From Aquabacterium sp. (GTDB taxonomy: Bacteria; Pseudomonadota; Gammaproteobacteria; Burkholderiales; Burkholderiaceae_C), in the NCBI RefSeq assembly GCF_029946005.1, contig NZ_JAQSDR010000009.1:248001-312000 (forward strand): a stretch of DNA of 64,000 nucleotides. The letters run 5' to 3'. The position numbers were made by a program, and so were the translations under genes. Positions within the stretch are counted from its first letter, which is position 1, and each line of letters begins with the position of its first letter. The notes beneath the pieces were generated by a model, which did not search any database, was not told where the DNA came from, and saw nothing but the letters and a program-made list of their open reading frames with translations. This document shows positions 9,182 through 17,719 of the stretch, in pieces.

Positions 9182-10180
9182 ATGTGCTTGGTGGCCGTGG
9201 CGCTGGATCAAAGCAGCCGTTTTCCCTTTGTGATGGCGGGCAACCGCGAAGAGTTCTTCGACCGCCCGGCCAACCGGCTGGGTTGGTGGGACCCCGGGTC
9301 AGGCACGCCCTCGATCCTGGGTGGGCGCGATCTGCAGGCTGGAGGCACCTGGCTGGGCCTCACGGCCCACGGCAGGCTGGGCGTTGTCACCAATGTCCGC
9401 GATCCATCTCAAGTGGACCCGACGGCGCCATCGCGGGGTGAGATCGTGCCCTTGTGGTTGCAGGGAGACATCCCCATGAACCGCTTGTGGCCGCGCCTGG
9501 CCATGTCGGGCTACAACGGCTTCAACCTGCTGACGGTGGACTTTGCCGAAGGCGAAGCCTACTGGGTGAACAACACCAAGCTGTACCCTCAACGCCTGGA
9601 GCGCGGTCTGTATGGCGTGTCCAACGCGGGCCTGAACACGCCCTGGCCCAAAGTGCAGGCTTTGAAGACCCGCATGAAAGCCGCGTTGAACAGCGCCGCC
9701 GACCTGGAGGGCCTGGTGGTGCGGCTGTTCGAGGCCTTGACCGACCCGACCATCGCCCCTGATGACAAGCTGCCCTTCACTGGCGTGCCGATGGAGTGGG
9801 AGCGGCTGCTGTCGGCAGCCTTCGTGCGCTCGCCCGATGGGAACTACGGCACGCGCTGCTCCACCCTGGTCATCAGTGAGCGGATCAATAAACGACTGGT
9901 GACGCACGTGCTGGAACGCACTTATTCCAACCAGTCGAGCATGGCCTTGCTGCGCCGTGTCACGCTCAAGAACTGGCCGCCACGGCACACGGCGGCCGCG
10001 TCCGAATTGGCGCGCCTGGACGCCACCTTGCCACCGCCGGGCATGCGCCCCGAAGAGCCGTTTGAAAGCAGCGACGTGTCCGAACACGACAACCACGCCC
10101 TGCCCCCGACGCCAGTGGCCCGCAAGACGCGCGCGCGCAGCCTGATCAAGTCGGCCGCAGCGCGCCCTGTCAAAGCCTGA
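9182..10180 (+). CDS. NRDE-family (TANGO2-like) protein
   Basis: This 332-residue protein opens MCLVAVALDQ with the conserved N-terminal Cys and an N-R-E-E box at residues 21-24, matching the NRDE/TANGO2 family, then GRDLQAGGTWLGL and VTNVRDP. TANGO2 relatives are linked to heme or acyl-lipid handling, but the bacterial role is not settled. The last 55 or so residues are basic and proline-rich and exceed the core fold. AAGGA precedes the start. Its end overlaps the oppositely oriented hotdog-GNAT gene by 11 bases. Confidence 0.88.
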   Translation: MCLVAVALDQSSRFPFVMAGNREEFFDRPANRLGWWDPGSGTPSILGGRDLQAGGTWLGLTAHGRLGVVTNVRDPSQVDPTAPSRGEIVPLWLQGDIPMNRLWPRLAMSGYNGFNLLTVDFAEGEAYWVNNTKLYPQRLERGLYGVSNAGLNTPWPKVQALKTRMKAALNSAADLEGLVVRLFEALTDPTIAPDDKLPFTGVPMEWERLLSAAFVRSPDGNYGTRCSTLVISERINKRLVTHVLERTYSNQSSMALLRRVTLKNWPPRHTAAASELARLDATLPPPGMRPEEPFESSDVSEHDNHALPPTPVARKTRARSLIKSAAARPVKA

Positions 10181-11030
10181 GTGTCATGACGATGTGGGGA
10201 ATGCCCACTTCATCAAACACAGGGCCCTGCGGTTCAAAACCGGCGCGCTGGTAGAAGGCCTGGGCGCTGGTCTGGGCATGCAAAGTCACCGCTTGAACGC
10301 CTTGCTGCCCTGCCGCACCGATCAGGGCTTGCAAGACCTGTTCGCCCAGCCCCACCCCACGGCTGCTGCGCAGCACTGCCATTCGCCCGATCTTGGCCTC
10401 GCCCTCAGGCATGCCCTGGGTGATCAGCCGCCCGGTGGCCAAGGCCAGGCCCGCCAGGTTGGTGACCACGGCGTGCAAAGCCTGCGCGTCGTCGTCGTCC
10501 CACTCTTCAGATTCCGGGATGGCCTGCTCTTCAATGAACACCGCTGTGCGCACCGCACGGGCCGAGGGCGCAAGGCTCGCCCAGTCTCCGCACTGCAGGG
10601 CATGGACGGGCGCCGCCAGCCCATGCCGCTCCAGCTGTGAACGCAAGGCCTCGGGCACTGGCGCTGGACGGCCCGTGGCCAGGCTGGTGAACACGTACAC
10701 CGTCTCGCCGCTCACCAGCAAGCGCCCGCTGGCCAGCATGGCCCACGCCATGGTCATGGACGAACGGCCGATGCGCTCGCAGCGAACGCCGATGTCCAGC
10801 CAATCGTCAAGCCGGGCTGGCGCGTGGTACTCCAGCACATTGCGGCGCACGAAGATGTCACCGCCCAGATGCGCCAGTCCCTCGGGGTATGGCAGGCCCA
10901 CAGCCCGCCAATAGTCAGAGATGGCGGTGTCGAGGTAGTTGAGGTAGTGGCCGTTGAAGACCACGCGCTGTGCATCTACCTCGGACCAGCGCACCCGCAA
11001 TCGGTGGTGAAACGGAAATTCAGTCGTCAT
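10170..11030 (-). CDS. Fusion of a YbgC-like hotdog thioesterase and a GNAT acetyltransferase
   Basis: This 286-residue protein has two domains. Residues 1 to about 135 form a 4HBT/YbgC-type hotdog (HHRLRVRWSEVDAQRVVFNGHYLNYLD, with the Asp expected for acyl-CoA hydrolysis). Residues from about 140 form a GNAT domain with VFIEEQAIPESEEWDDDDAQALH and the acetyl-CoA loop RGVGLGEQ. It may release acyl groups from CoA and acetylate an amine or protein; the link between the two is unknown. The start ATG at 11030 has no ribosome site, because the terminator of the upstream fadD lies directly against it. Confidence 0.85.
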   Translation of the reverse strand: MTTEFPFHHRLRVRWSEVDAQRVVFNGHYLNYLDTAISDYWRAVGLPYPEGLAHLGGDIFVRRNVLEYHAPARLDDWLDIGVRCERIGRSSMTMAWAMLASGRLLVSGETVYVFTSLATGRPAPVPEALRSQLERHGLAAPVHALQCGDWASLAPSARAVRTAVFIEEQAIPESEEWDDDDAQALHAVVTNLAGLALATGRLITQGMPEGEAKIGRMAVLRSSRGVGLGEQVLQALIGAAGQQGVQAVTLHAQTSAQAFYQRAGFEPQGPVFDEVGIPHIVMTLRL

Positions 11031-11031
11031 G

Positions 11032-11061
11032 AAAAAAGCCCGCATGGGTGAGCATGCGGGC
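11032..11061 (-). terminator. Rho-independent terminator after fadD, abutting the next start codon
   Basis: A perfect 9-bp stem (GCCCGCATG at 11038-11046 with CATGCGGGC at 11053-11061, 6-base loop) is followed on the minus strand by six T residues (11032-11037). It lies 44 bases after the fadD stop. The T-run ends one base before the ATG of the hotdog-GNAT gene, so it both ends fadD transcripts and occupies the leader of that gene. Confidence 0.9.
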
Positions 11062-11104
11062 CATTGTCTGGCACAAGTCAAGTGCCAGGGGTGATGGAAT
11101 CAGC

Positions 11105-12865
11105 TTACTTCTTGTCGCGCAATTCGCGGCGCAGGATCTTGCCCACGGGCGACTTGGGCAACTCTTCGGTGCGGAACTCGACGATGCGGGGGATCTTGTA
11201 GCCCGTCAGGTTCTTGCGGCAATGCTCGATGATCGACTCTTTGGTCAAACCAGGGTTGCGCGGCACGATGATGACCTTGACACGTTCGCCAGCCGCGTCG
11301 TCCAGCACGCCAACGGCAGCCACTTCCTTGACATCGGGGTGCATGGCGACCACGTCTTCGATCTCGTTCGGGTACACGTTGAAGCCCGACACCAGGATCA
11401 TGTCCTTCTTGCGGTCCACGATCTTGCAGAAGCCCTTGTCATCGATGATGCCGATGTCGCCCGTGGCCAGCCAGCCCTCCTTGTCCAGGACTTCGGCCGT
11501 GGCGTCGGGACGCTGCCAGTAGCCCTTCATGACTTGGGGACCACGCACGCACAACTCGCCCGGTTCGCCGATGTCGGCCCAGGTACCGTCTTCACGGCGC
11601 ATGCGCACTTCGGTGGAGGGCACTGGCACGCCGATGGAGCCGGTGAAGGTGGGGCCCGGCTTGGAGATGTCCACGGGGGCCTGGGTCACGATGGGTGAGC
11701 ACTCGGTCAAGCCATAGCCCTCAACCACGGCGTTGCCAGTGACTTCTTTCCAGCGTTCGGCCACATTGCGCTGCAGGGCCATGCCGCCGGCAATCGACAG
11801 CTTCAGCTTGGAAAAATCCAGGCCACGGAACGCCGGATCTTCCAGGAAGGAAGCGAACAAGGTGTTCACGCCTGTGATGCCCGAGAACTTCTCGTTCTTC
11901 AGGATCATCATCACGCGCTTGGTGTCGCGCGGGTTGGCGATCAGGATGTTGCGGCCACCCAGCGCCATGAAGATCAGGCCGTTCACCGTCAGCGAAAAGA
12001 TGTGGTACATCGGGATCAAGGTGACCACGGTTTCCGTCTCGCCGGTCAACTGGCCTTCGGCGAAAGCCAAAGCCTGCTGGCAGTTGGTCAGCACATTGCG
12101 GTGCGTCAGCATGGCACCCTTCGCCACGCCGGTGGTGCCACCGGTGTACTGCAAAAAGGCCAGGTCATCGGGTTTGACGGTAACCGGCTTGAGCTTGACT
12201 TGCGAGCCCTGCTTGAGCGCTTCGCGCATCCAGATGGCCTTGGGCAGGCTGTAGGCCGGCACCATTTTCTGAACTTTGCGCAGGATGAAATTGAGCGCCC
12301 AACCTTTGGGGTTGAAGAAGCCGTCGGCCAGCAGATCGCCGATCTGCGTCAGCACGATGTTCTTGATCTGGGTGCCCGCTTGCGCGTCTTGCAGGGTCTT
12401 GGCGAAAGTCTCCATCACGATGATGGTCTCCGCGCCGGAATCCTTGAGTTGGTGGTTCAGTTCACGCGCCGTGTACAGCGGGTTCACGTTGACCACAACC
12501 GCGCCAATGCGCAGCACGGCGAACAGGGCCACCGGGTACTGGAAGGTGTTGGGCAGCATGATCGCCACGCGGTCACCCTGCTTGACGCCCTTGCTTTGCA
12601 GGAAGCCTGCAAACTCCTTGACCAGGCGGTCCAGGCGAGAGTTGAGCATCTCCGTGCCGATGCTGACAAAGCCCGGACGGTCGCGGAACTTGTTGACGCA
12701 CTCATCGAAATACTCGGTGAGCGACTGGTACTTGTTGATGTCGATGTCATGAGCGACGCCCTTGACATACGAGGACAACCAAATGCGGTTGGTGGTGCCG
12801 TCGGGGTTGACGATGGACTGGCCGGGCACAGGTGCCGATGCCGTGGCTGCTGCGGATGTGGTCAT
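11105..12865 (-). CDS. fadD: Long-chain fatty-acid--CoA ligase
   Basis: This 586-residue AMP-forming ligase activates fatty acids to acyl-CoA. The ATP-binding motif YTGGTTGVAKGAM (near residue 214), the YGLTECSP motif, the hinge TGDIGIIDDKG and the C-terminal lysine region PKSPVGKILRRELR are all present. Length and the ESFD-type N-terminus match FadD. GAGGAG lies upstream of the ATG. It is the first step of the fatty-acid block downstream of the thiolase gene and ends at a strong terminator. Confidence 0.93.
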   Translation of the reverse strand: MTTSAAATASAPVPGQSIVNPDGTTNRIWLSSYVKGVAHDIDINKYQSLTEYFDECVNKFRDRPGFVSIGTEMLNSRLDRLVKEFAGFLQSKGVKQGDRVAIMLPNTFQYPVALFAVLRIGAVVVNVNPLYTARELNHQLKDSGAETIIVMETFAKTLQDAQAGTQIKNIVLTQIGDLLADGFFNPKGWALNFILRKVQKMVPAYSLPKAIWMREALKQGSQVKLKPVTVKPDDLAFLQYTGGTTGVAKGAMLTHRNVLTNCQQALAFAEGQLTGETETVVTLIPMYHIFSLTVNGLIFMALGGRNILIANPRDTKRVMMILKNEKFSGITGVNTLFASFLEDPAFRGLDFSKLKLSIAGGMALQRNVAERWKEVTGNAVVEGYGLTECSPIVTQAPVDISKPGPTFTGSIGVPVPSTEVRMRREDGTWADIGEPGELCVRGPQVMKGYWQRPDATAEVLDKEGWLATGDIGIIDDKGFCKIVDRKKDMILVSGFNVYPNEIEDVVAMHPDVKEVAAVGVLDDAAGERVKVIIVPRNPGLTKESIIEHCRKNLTGYKIPRIVEFRTEELPKSPVGKILRRELRDKK

Positions 12866-12883
12866 TTGATGTCTCCTCGTATG

Positions 12884-12908
12884 CCTGCCAAGCTCTTGGC
12901 TTGGCAGG
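12884..12908 (-). repeat. 9-bp hairpin in the fadD leader
   Basis: CCTGCCAAG (12884-12892) pairs perfectly with CTTGGCAGG (12900-12908) around a 7-base loop. It lies just before the fadD ribosome site and after the thiolase stop. No T-run follows on either strand, so it may be an mRNA-stabilising or processing stem between thiolase and fadD, or an operator. Confidence 0.5.
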
Positions 12909-13015
12909 AGGGGCTTTCACGGGACAAGGGTTGTCTCGCGTTGCCTGTTTAAGCGGACAAGTGTATCAACCTGTGAAGGAGGTTTGAAAGCCCCCTTCGC
13001 AAATTGCCCCCATTT

Positions 13016-14305
13016 TTACCGCTCCAGGATGGCGACCACGCCCTGGCCACCGGCCGCGCAAATGGAGATGAGGCCACGGCCGGAACCCTTTTGCGCCAGC
13101 ATCTTGGCCAGCGTGGCCACGATGCGACCACCCGTTGCAGCGAAGGGGTGACCAGCGGCCAGCGAGCTGCCGTTGATGTTGAGCTTGCTCATGTCGATTG
13201 ATCCCAAAGGCTGCTCGCGGCCCAGGCGCTCCTTGCAGTACTTGGCATCTTCCCAGGCCTTCAGCGTGCACAGCACTTGGGCGGCAAAGGCTTCGTGGAT
13301 TTCATAGAAATCAAAGTCTTGCAGCTTGATGCCAGCGCGGTCAAGCATGCGGGGCACGGCATAGGCCGGGGCCATCAGCAGGCCTTCCTTCTTGTTGAAG
13401 AAGTCCACCGCAGCCACTTCGCTGAAGGTGATGTAGGCCAACACGGGCAGGTTGCGGGCACGCGCCCATTCCTCGCTGCCCAACAGCACGGCCGAGGCGC
13501 CATCGGTCAGGGGCGTGGAGTTGCCGGGAGTCAAGGTGCCTTGGCCAGGCGCCACCTTCTTGTCGAAGCAAGGCTTGAGCGAACGCAGCTTCTCGATCGT
13601 GAGGTCGCCGCGCAGGTTGTTGTCCTTGGTGACGCCCTTGAACGGGGTCATCAGGTCGGCAAAGAAGCCATCGCTGTAGGCGCGGGCCAGGTTCTGATGG
13701 CTCTTGAAGGTCAACTGGTCTTGGTCTTCGCGGGCAATGCCCCATTCGCGCGACATCAGTTCGGCGTGCTCGCCCATCGAGAAGCCTGTGCGCGGCTCAC
13801 CGTTCTTGGGGATGGCCGGCTTGACCAGCATGCTGGGGCGGATCTTGGAGATGATCTTGAGCTGAGCCATGGTGCCCTTGGCACGGTTGGCCTCCATCAG
13901 GATCTTGCGCATCTTTTCGTTGATGCCAATGGGCGCGTCAGAGGTGGTGTCCACGCCGCCGCCGATGCCGCACTCGATGTGGCCCAGGGCGATCTTGTTG
14001 GCCACCAGCATGATGGCTTCCAGGCCGGTGCCACAGGCTTGCTGCAGATCGTAGGCAGGGGTTTCGGGCGACAAGGTGGTCGACAGCACCGTCTCGCGCA
14101 CCAGGTTGAAGTCCTTCGAGTGCTTCATGACCGCGCCAGCGGCCACGTCACCCAGGCGCTCGCCATGCAGGTTGAAGCGATCAACCAGGCCTTGCAGCGT
14201 GGCGGTCAGCATGTCCTGGTTGGAGACGTGCGAGTAAACGGTGTTGGAGCGGGCAAACGGGATGCGGTTGCCACCAATGATGGCGACGCGGCGGATGGTG
14301 TTCAT
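13016..14305 (-). CDS. Acetyl-CoA C-acyltransferase (FadI-type thiolase)
   Basis: This 429-residue thiolase has the catalytic cysteine in LQQACGTGLEA (Cys near residue 89), the C-terminal YEIHEAFAAQVL histidine and NINGSSLAAGHPFAATGGR, and the final ICAAGGQG cysteine. It cleaves 3-ketoacyl-CoA in beta-oxidation, or condenses acetyl-CoA in reverse. I start at MNTIRRVAIIGGNR, where the thiolase fold begins; the open frame runs 50 codons further up without support. It is followed by fadD and preceded by a MaoC-type hydratase on the same strand. Confidence 0.92.
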   Translation of the reverse strand: MNTIRRVAIIGGNRIPFARSNTVYSHVSNQDMLTATLQGLVDRFNLHGERLGDVAAGAVMKHSKDFNLVRETVLSTTLSPETPAYDLQQACGTGLEAIMLVANKIALGHIECGIGGGVDTTSDAPIGINEKMRKILMEANRAKGTMAQLKIISKIRPSMLVKPAIPKNGEPRTGFSMGEHAELMSREWGIAREDQDQLTFKSHQNLARAYSDGFFADLMTPFKGVTKDNNLRGDLTIEKLRSLKPCFDKKVAPGQGTLTPGNSTPLTDGASAVLLGSEEWARARNLPVLAYITFSEVAAVDFFNKKEGLLMAPAYAVPRMLDRAGIKLQDFDFYEIHEAFAAQVLCTLKAWEDAKYCKERLGREQPLGSIDMSKLNINGSSLAAGHPFAATGGRIVATLAKMLAQKGSGRGLISICAAGGQGVVAILER

Positions 14306-14364
14306 GGATGGATCCCCAGAAGGTGAGATGCAAAAAATGGATTTGAGCGGATCAGGCGGTGCGG

Positions 14365-15225
14365 TCAGTAAGTGACCCGGCCGCGCAGGTGGGGCTTGTC
14401 GCCCTTGGCATTGCGAACTTCGAACAGCGCGCCATCTTCCTGGCGTGTGGACCACAGCGAAGCGCGGGCCGGCAAGAACAAAGGCGTCTTGAATTCGACC
14501 ATCGCTTCGCCCTGTTCAATGGGTTCGCGCGGCATCAGGGTGGCCAAGGCGCGGGCCTTGGTCCACATGCCGTGGGCAATGGCTTTGCGAAAGCCGAACA
14601 TCTTGGCCGTGATGCCGGACAGGTGGATGGGGTTGATGTCGCCAGACACACGACCATAGCGTCGGCCAATGCCGCCCGCCGCGAAGAAATCGGCCTGGTG
14701 TGACAGTGGCGTCGGGTCAATCAGGGCCGAGGCAAACGCCTCGCCTTTAGGCTGGCGAACGCCGACGCGCAGCAGGTACTGCGTGCCTTCCCAGACCAGT
14801 TGGTCGTTACGCAAGGCCCGTTGATTGAGCGTGAAGATCTGCCCTTTTTCGTGCGCAATCAAGGGGCCGGTGGCCACTTCGATGCGCAGCTCATCGCCCA
14901 CATTAATGCGCTGGAGTTGCTTGACGCTGTTGGCCAGGTGCACGGTGCCCATGGCGGGCCAGGGGTAGTACTTCGAGCCAAAAAACGCCATCGTCAGCGG
15001 AAACGTCAGCATCTGCGGATAGGTGATGGGCACCCCATGCGCACGGCTGAAACCACACACCCGCGAATAGCTGGCAATGTTGGCTTCTTCAACCCTGACG
15101 CGTGGCCGCGCATAGGTCACTTCTGGCAGAGACTCGATCACGCCCGGCCGCTTGGTGCTGGACTGCATGGCCCGCACATACATCGTGAGCGGGTTGACCA
15201 ACTTGTTGACTTCGATGAGCTTCAT
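14365..15225 (-). CDS. MaoC-like hydratase/dehydratase (hotdog fold)
   Basis: This 286-residue protein is made of two hotdog repeats. The C-terminal one carries the hydratase-type segment YGRVSGDINPIHLSGITAKMFGF with the Asp and His expected for (R)-specific enoyl-CoA hydration. The N-terminal one is degenerate. It sits between the FabG4-type reductase (12 bases upstream) and the thiolase, all on the minus strand, so the three probably carry out successive steps on acyl thioesters: hydration or dehydration, keto reduction or oxidation, and thiolysis. Substrate length unknown. Confidence 0.87.
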   Translation of the reverse strand: MKLIEVNKLVNPLTMYVRAMQSSTKRPGVIESLPEVTYARPRVRVEEANIASYSRVCGFSRAHGVPITYPQMLTFPLTMAFFGSKYYPWPAMGTVHLANSVKQLQRINVGDELRIEVATGPLIAHEKGQIFTLNQRALRNDQLVWEGTQYLLRVGVRQPKGEAFASALIDPTPLSHQADFFAAGGIGRRYGRVSGDINPIHLSGITAKMFGFRKAIAHGMWTKARALATLMPREPIEQGEAMVEFKTPLFLPARASLWSTRQEDGALFEVRNAKGDKPHLRGRVTY

Positions 15226-15237
15226 GGCGATCTCGAG

Positions 15238-16647
15238 TCAGGCGCCGATCAGGCTTTGGCCGCAGACACGGATCACGTTCGACGTGACACCGCTGGAGGC
15301 CGGGCTGGCGTACCAGGCGATGGCTTCGGCCACGTCCTCCGGCTGACCGCCCTGGCTCATGGAGTTCATGCGGCGACCGGCTTCGCGGATGGCGAAGGGG
15401 ATGGCGGCGGTCATCTGCGTTTCGATGAAACCTGGCGCCACGGCATTGATGGTGATGCCGCGCTCTGCAAAGATCGGCGCGGTGCCCTGCACCATGCCCA
15501 CCACGCCAGCCTTGGAGACTGCGTAATTGGTCTGGCCCATGTTGCCTGCCAAGCCCGAGATGGACGACACGCACACGATGCGCCCGCCGTTCTTGATCGC
15601 GCCTGATTCAACCAGCGCATCGTTGATGCGCTCTTGGGTCGACAGGTTCACGTTGACCACCAACTGCCAGAGGTGTTCCTTCATGTTAGCGATGGTCTTG
15701 TCGCGGGTGATGCCGGCGTTGTGGACCACGATGTCCCAACCGCCCTGGGCCTTGGCGGCCTCCACCAGTTTTTGCGGAGCATCAGCTGCGCCGATGTCCA
15801 GCGCGATGGCCGTGCCGTTCAGCTTCTTGGCGACTTCGTCCAGGCCGGCTTGTGCTTGGGGCACGTCCAGGCAGATCACTTCGGCGCCGTCACGGGCCAT
15901 GATCTCGGCAATCGCAGCGCCAATGCCACGCGAAGCGCCAGTGACCAAGGCCTTCTTGCCAGCCAGGGGCTTGTTCCAGTCAGCGGGAATGGCTTGCGGG
16001 CCCACGATCGCGCCGACGCGGATGACCTGTGCCGACACATAGGCCGACTTGGGCGACAGCAGGAAGCGCAAGGTCGATTCGACATTGCCTTCAGCGCCTT
16101 CGGCCACGTAGACCAACTGGGCATTGATGCCCTTCTTAAGTTCCTTGCCCAGCGAACGGGCCAGGCCTTCCAGTGAACGCTGAATGGCGGCCTTGCGAGG
16201 GCTCTTGCACAACTCGGGTGGGCGGCCAATGATGACCACGCGGCCACAAGGCAGCACCGAACGGGCCGCGTCGTGGAAGAACCAGTACAGCGCGTCAGAC
16301 TGTGTGCTGTCGTCCAGGCCAGTGGCATCGAACACCAGGGCCTTGACCTTCTCGCCTGGCTTGCCGTCCGTGCCCCAACGGCCGGTCGTCAAACCCGCCT
16401 TGTTGGCCACCGACACCCATTGGGGCAGCTTGGCATGGGCCATGGTCTGGGCCGAGATGGATTTGAAAAAGGCGGCCAGCGATTCCAGCATCGGCGTTTC
16501 GCCAGCGCCACCGATCAGAACGGTGCCTTGAACAACGGGCTGCCCTTCTTTGTAGCGCTCCAGCGGCAACGGCTTGGGCAGGCCCAGGGCGTTGATGAGC
16601 TTGGCGCCCATGGGCGAATTGGCAAAATCAAGGTAACCGTCTTTCAT
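15238..16647 (-). CDS. FabG4-type high-molecular-weight 3-oxoacyl-thioester reductase
   Basis: This 469-residue enzyme is about twice the size of FabG. The N-terminal 205 residues are a flavodoxin-like non-catalytic module. The C-terminal part is a short-chain dehydrogenase with TGASRGIGAAIAE near residue 218, NAGITRD, and the SSISGLAGNMGQTNYAVSKAG active site with Ser, Tyr and Lys. Enzymes of this form (FabG4 in mycobacteria) interconvert 3-oxoacyl- and 3-hydroxyacyl-CoA with NAD(H). It heads the reductase-MaoC-thiolase-fadD set. Confidence 0.9.
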   Translation of the reverse strand: MKDGYLDFANSPMGAKLINALGLPKPLPLERYKEGQPVVQGTVLIGGAGETPMLESLAAFFKSISAQTMAHAKLPQWVSVANKAGLTTGRWGTDGKPGEKVKALVFDATGLDDSTQSDALYWFFHDAARSVLPCGRVVIIGRPPELCKSPRKAAIQRSLEGLARSLGKELKKGINAQLVYVAEGAEGNVESTLRFLLSPKSAYVSAQVIRVGAIVGPQAIPADWNKPLAGKKALVTGASRGIGAAIAEIMARDGAEVICLDVPQAQAGLDEVAKKLNGTAIALDIGAADAPQKLVEAAKAQGGWDIVVHNAGITRDKTIANMKEHLWQLVVNVNLSTQERINDALVESGAIKNGGRIVCVSSISGLAGNMGQTNYAVSKAGVVGMVQGTAPIFAERGITINAVAPGFIETQMTAAIPFAIREAGRRMNSMSQGGQPEDVAEAIAWYASPASSGVTSNVIRVCGQSLIGA

Positions 16648-16769
16648 ACTGATCGCTTCAAGAAAAACAGCCGGACGGCGTGCACAGCCGCCTCGGCCTG
16701 GTTGGGATCAAGAGGCGGCAACCACGCCGCCTCACCGTTGGTCGGTGCGTCCATCGCGCACCACACCGC

Positions 16770-16791
16770 CGTCAGCCTGGTCAGGCTGACG
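16770..16791. repeat. 10-bp inverted repeat over the stop codon of the TetR gene
   Basis: CGTCAGCCTG (16770-16779) and CAGGCTGACG (16782-16791) are perfect arms around two bases. The tetR stop codon (16781-16783) lies inside. As RNA this is a strong stem, but no T-run follows. It may be a weak terminator between tetR and the downstream reductase operon, or an operator for that operon. Confidence 0.5.
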
Positions 16792-17554
16792 AGTTCGCCG
16801 CCTCGTTGGGCTGCGCGTCTGATGCAATGGGGAACAGACCTTGGCTGGGAAAGCCAGGAATCTTGAGAATGTGTCCGAACAGGGTGTCGTGCTCTGCGTC
16901 GGGCAAGGGGGCCTTCAGGGCCGCGACCATCAGCGACGCCAGGCGGGACAGGATCAGGGATTCGTCATCACCCTCACCCCGCGTGAAATCACGGATGAGG
17001 CGCTGGGTGTTGCCACCGGCCAAAATGCCGGACAGGGCGCCCATGGCGAAATGCAGGCGGAAACCCAGCTCACTGCGGTTCAGATCGGGCAAGGTGCGCT
17101 GGAATGCCAGGAAAAACCGGCCCAGCGTCTCGATGTAATGGTTGTTGATGAAGTCGCGCACCACGGGCGACGGATCGGTATAGGCACGACCCAGGAAATG
17201 CAGATAGCGCTCGGCGGCCGGCGTGCCGCTGCGGAAAATGCGCACCGCAGGCAGGAACATGGCCACCAGCACGTGCTCGCAAGTCAGATCGCCATGCAGG
17301 GTGTTTTCAAACCATTCGAGCATGGCCACGCGCTGTGCATTGAGCTGGTCAAGCTGGCGGGCCAGAACCGCGTGGATCAGCGCATCTTTGCTGCCAAAGT
17401 GGTAGTTCACCGCCGCCAGGTTGACACCGGCCGCCGTGGTGATCTGGCGCATGGACATCGATTCAAAACCGCCGGAGACGAACAAAACCTCGGCCGCATC
17501 CAGGATGCGGGACTTGGTGTCGGTGGGTGACAAGCGGGGGGCGGCCGTCGGCAT
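16781..17554 (-). CDS. TetR-family regulator, PsrA-like
   Basis: This 257-residue repressor has an N-terminal helix-turn-helix (ILDAAEVLFVSGGFESMSMRQ, then TTAAGVNLAAVNYHFGSKDALIHAV) closely resembling the fatty-acid-responsive PsrA of Pseudomonas. The C-terminal ligand domain contains RYLHFLGRAYTDPSP. PsrA-type proteins repress beta-oxidation genes and release DNA on binding long-chain acyl groups. The position upstream of a fatty-acid operon and divergent from an alcohol dehydrogenase, with matching palindromes between them, supports that role. Ligand is inference. Confidence 0.85.
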   Translation of the reverse strand: MPTAAPRLSPTDTKSRILDAAEVLFVSGGFESMSMRQITTAAGVNLAAVNYHFGSKDALIHAVLARQLDQLNAQRVAMLEWFENTLHGDLTCEHVLVAMFLPAVRIFRSGTPAAERYLHFLGRAYTDPSPVVRDFINNHYIETLGRFFLAFQRTLPDLNRSELGFRLHFAMGALSGILAGGNTQRLIRDFTRGEGDDESLILSRLASLMVAALKAPLPDAEHDTLFGHILKIPGFPSQGLFPIASDAQPNEAANSSA

Positions 17555-17580
17555 GGTCAGTTTGGTCTCCGGGATACGAA

Positions 17581-17599
17581 CGTTTCAAACGCCCGTTTC
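17581..17599. promoter_or_regulatory. Candidate PsrA-type operator near the tetR start
   Basis: Two overlapping palindromes lie 27-45 bases upstream of the regulator start: CGTTTCAAACG (17581-17591) and CAAAC-GCCC-GTTTC (17586-17599). The second fits the published PsrA pattern of C/G-AAAC, 2-4 bases, GTTT-G/C. The position suits autorepression of the TetR gene. Confidence 0.6.
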
Positions 17600-17645
17600 A
17601 TCTCATTGGGTGCGTATGGTATTGCACCTTTGGCCGCTGGTGCAA

Positions 17646-17659
17646 TTGTTTTCAAACAA
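17646..17659. promoter_or_regulatory. Second GTTT/AAAC palindrome near the alcohol dehydrogenase start
   Basis: TTGTTT-TC-AAACAA is a perfect palindrome 60 bases upstream of the alcohol dehydrogenase start. It shares the GTTT..CAAAC core with the site beside the TetR gene. It could be the operator that places the dehydrogenase under the same regulator. Confidence 0.5.
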
Positions 17660-17719
17660 AATCCAGGACTCCCCCTCAGTGCGGGGGCTTTGGGCCAGCG
17701 TCGATGTAAAGTGCTGGCC

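Noticed and set aside
12002..12952. 316-codon frame antisense to fadD
   Set aside because: fadD is complete on the other strand. No motif is visible here.
12981..12990. GTTTGAAAG upstream of fadD as a further TetR/PsrA operator
   Set aside because: Only one half matches and the palindrome is broken, so it is too weak to list as a site.
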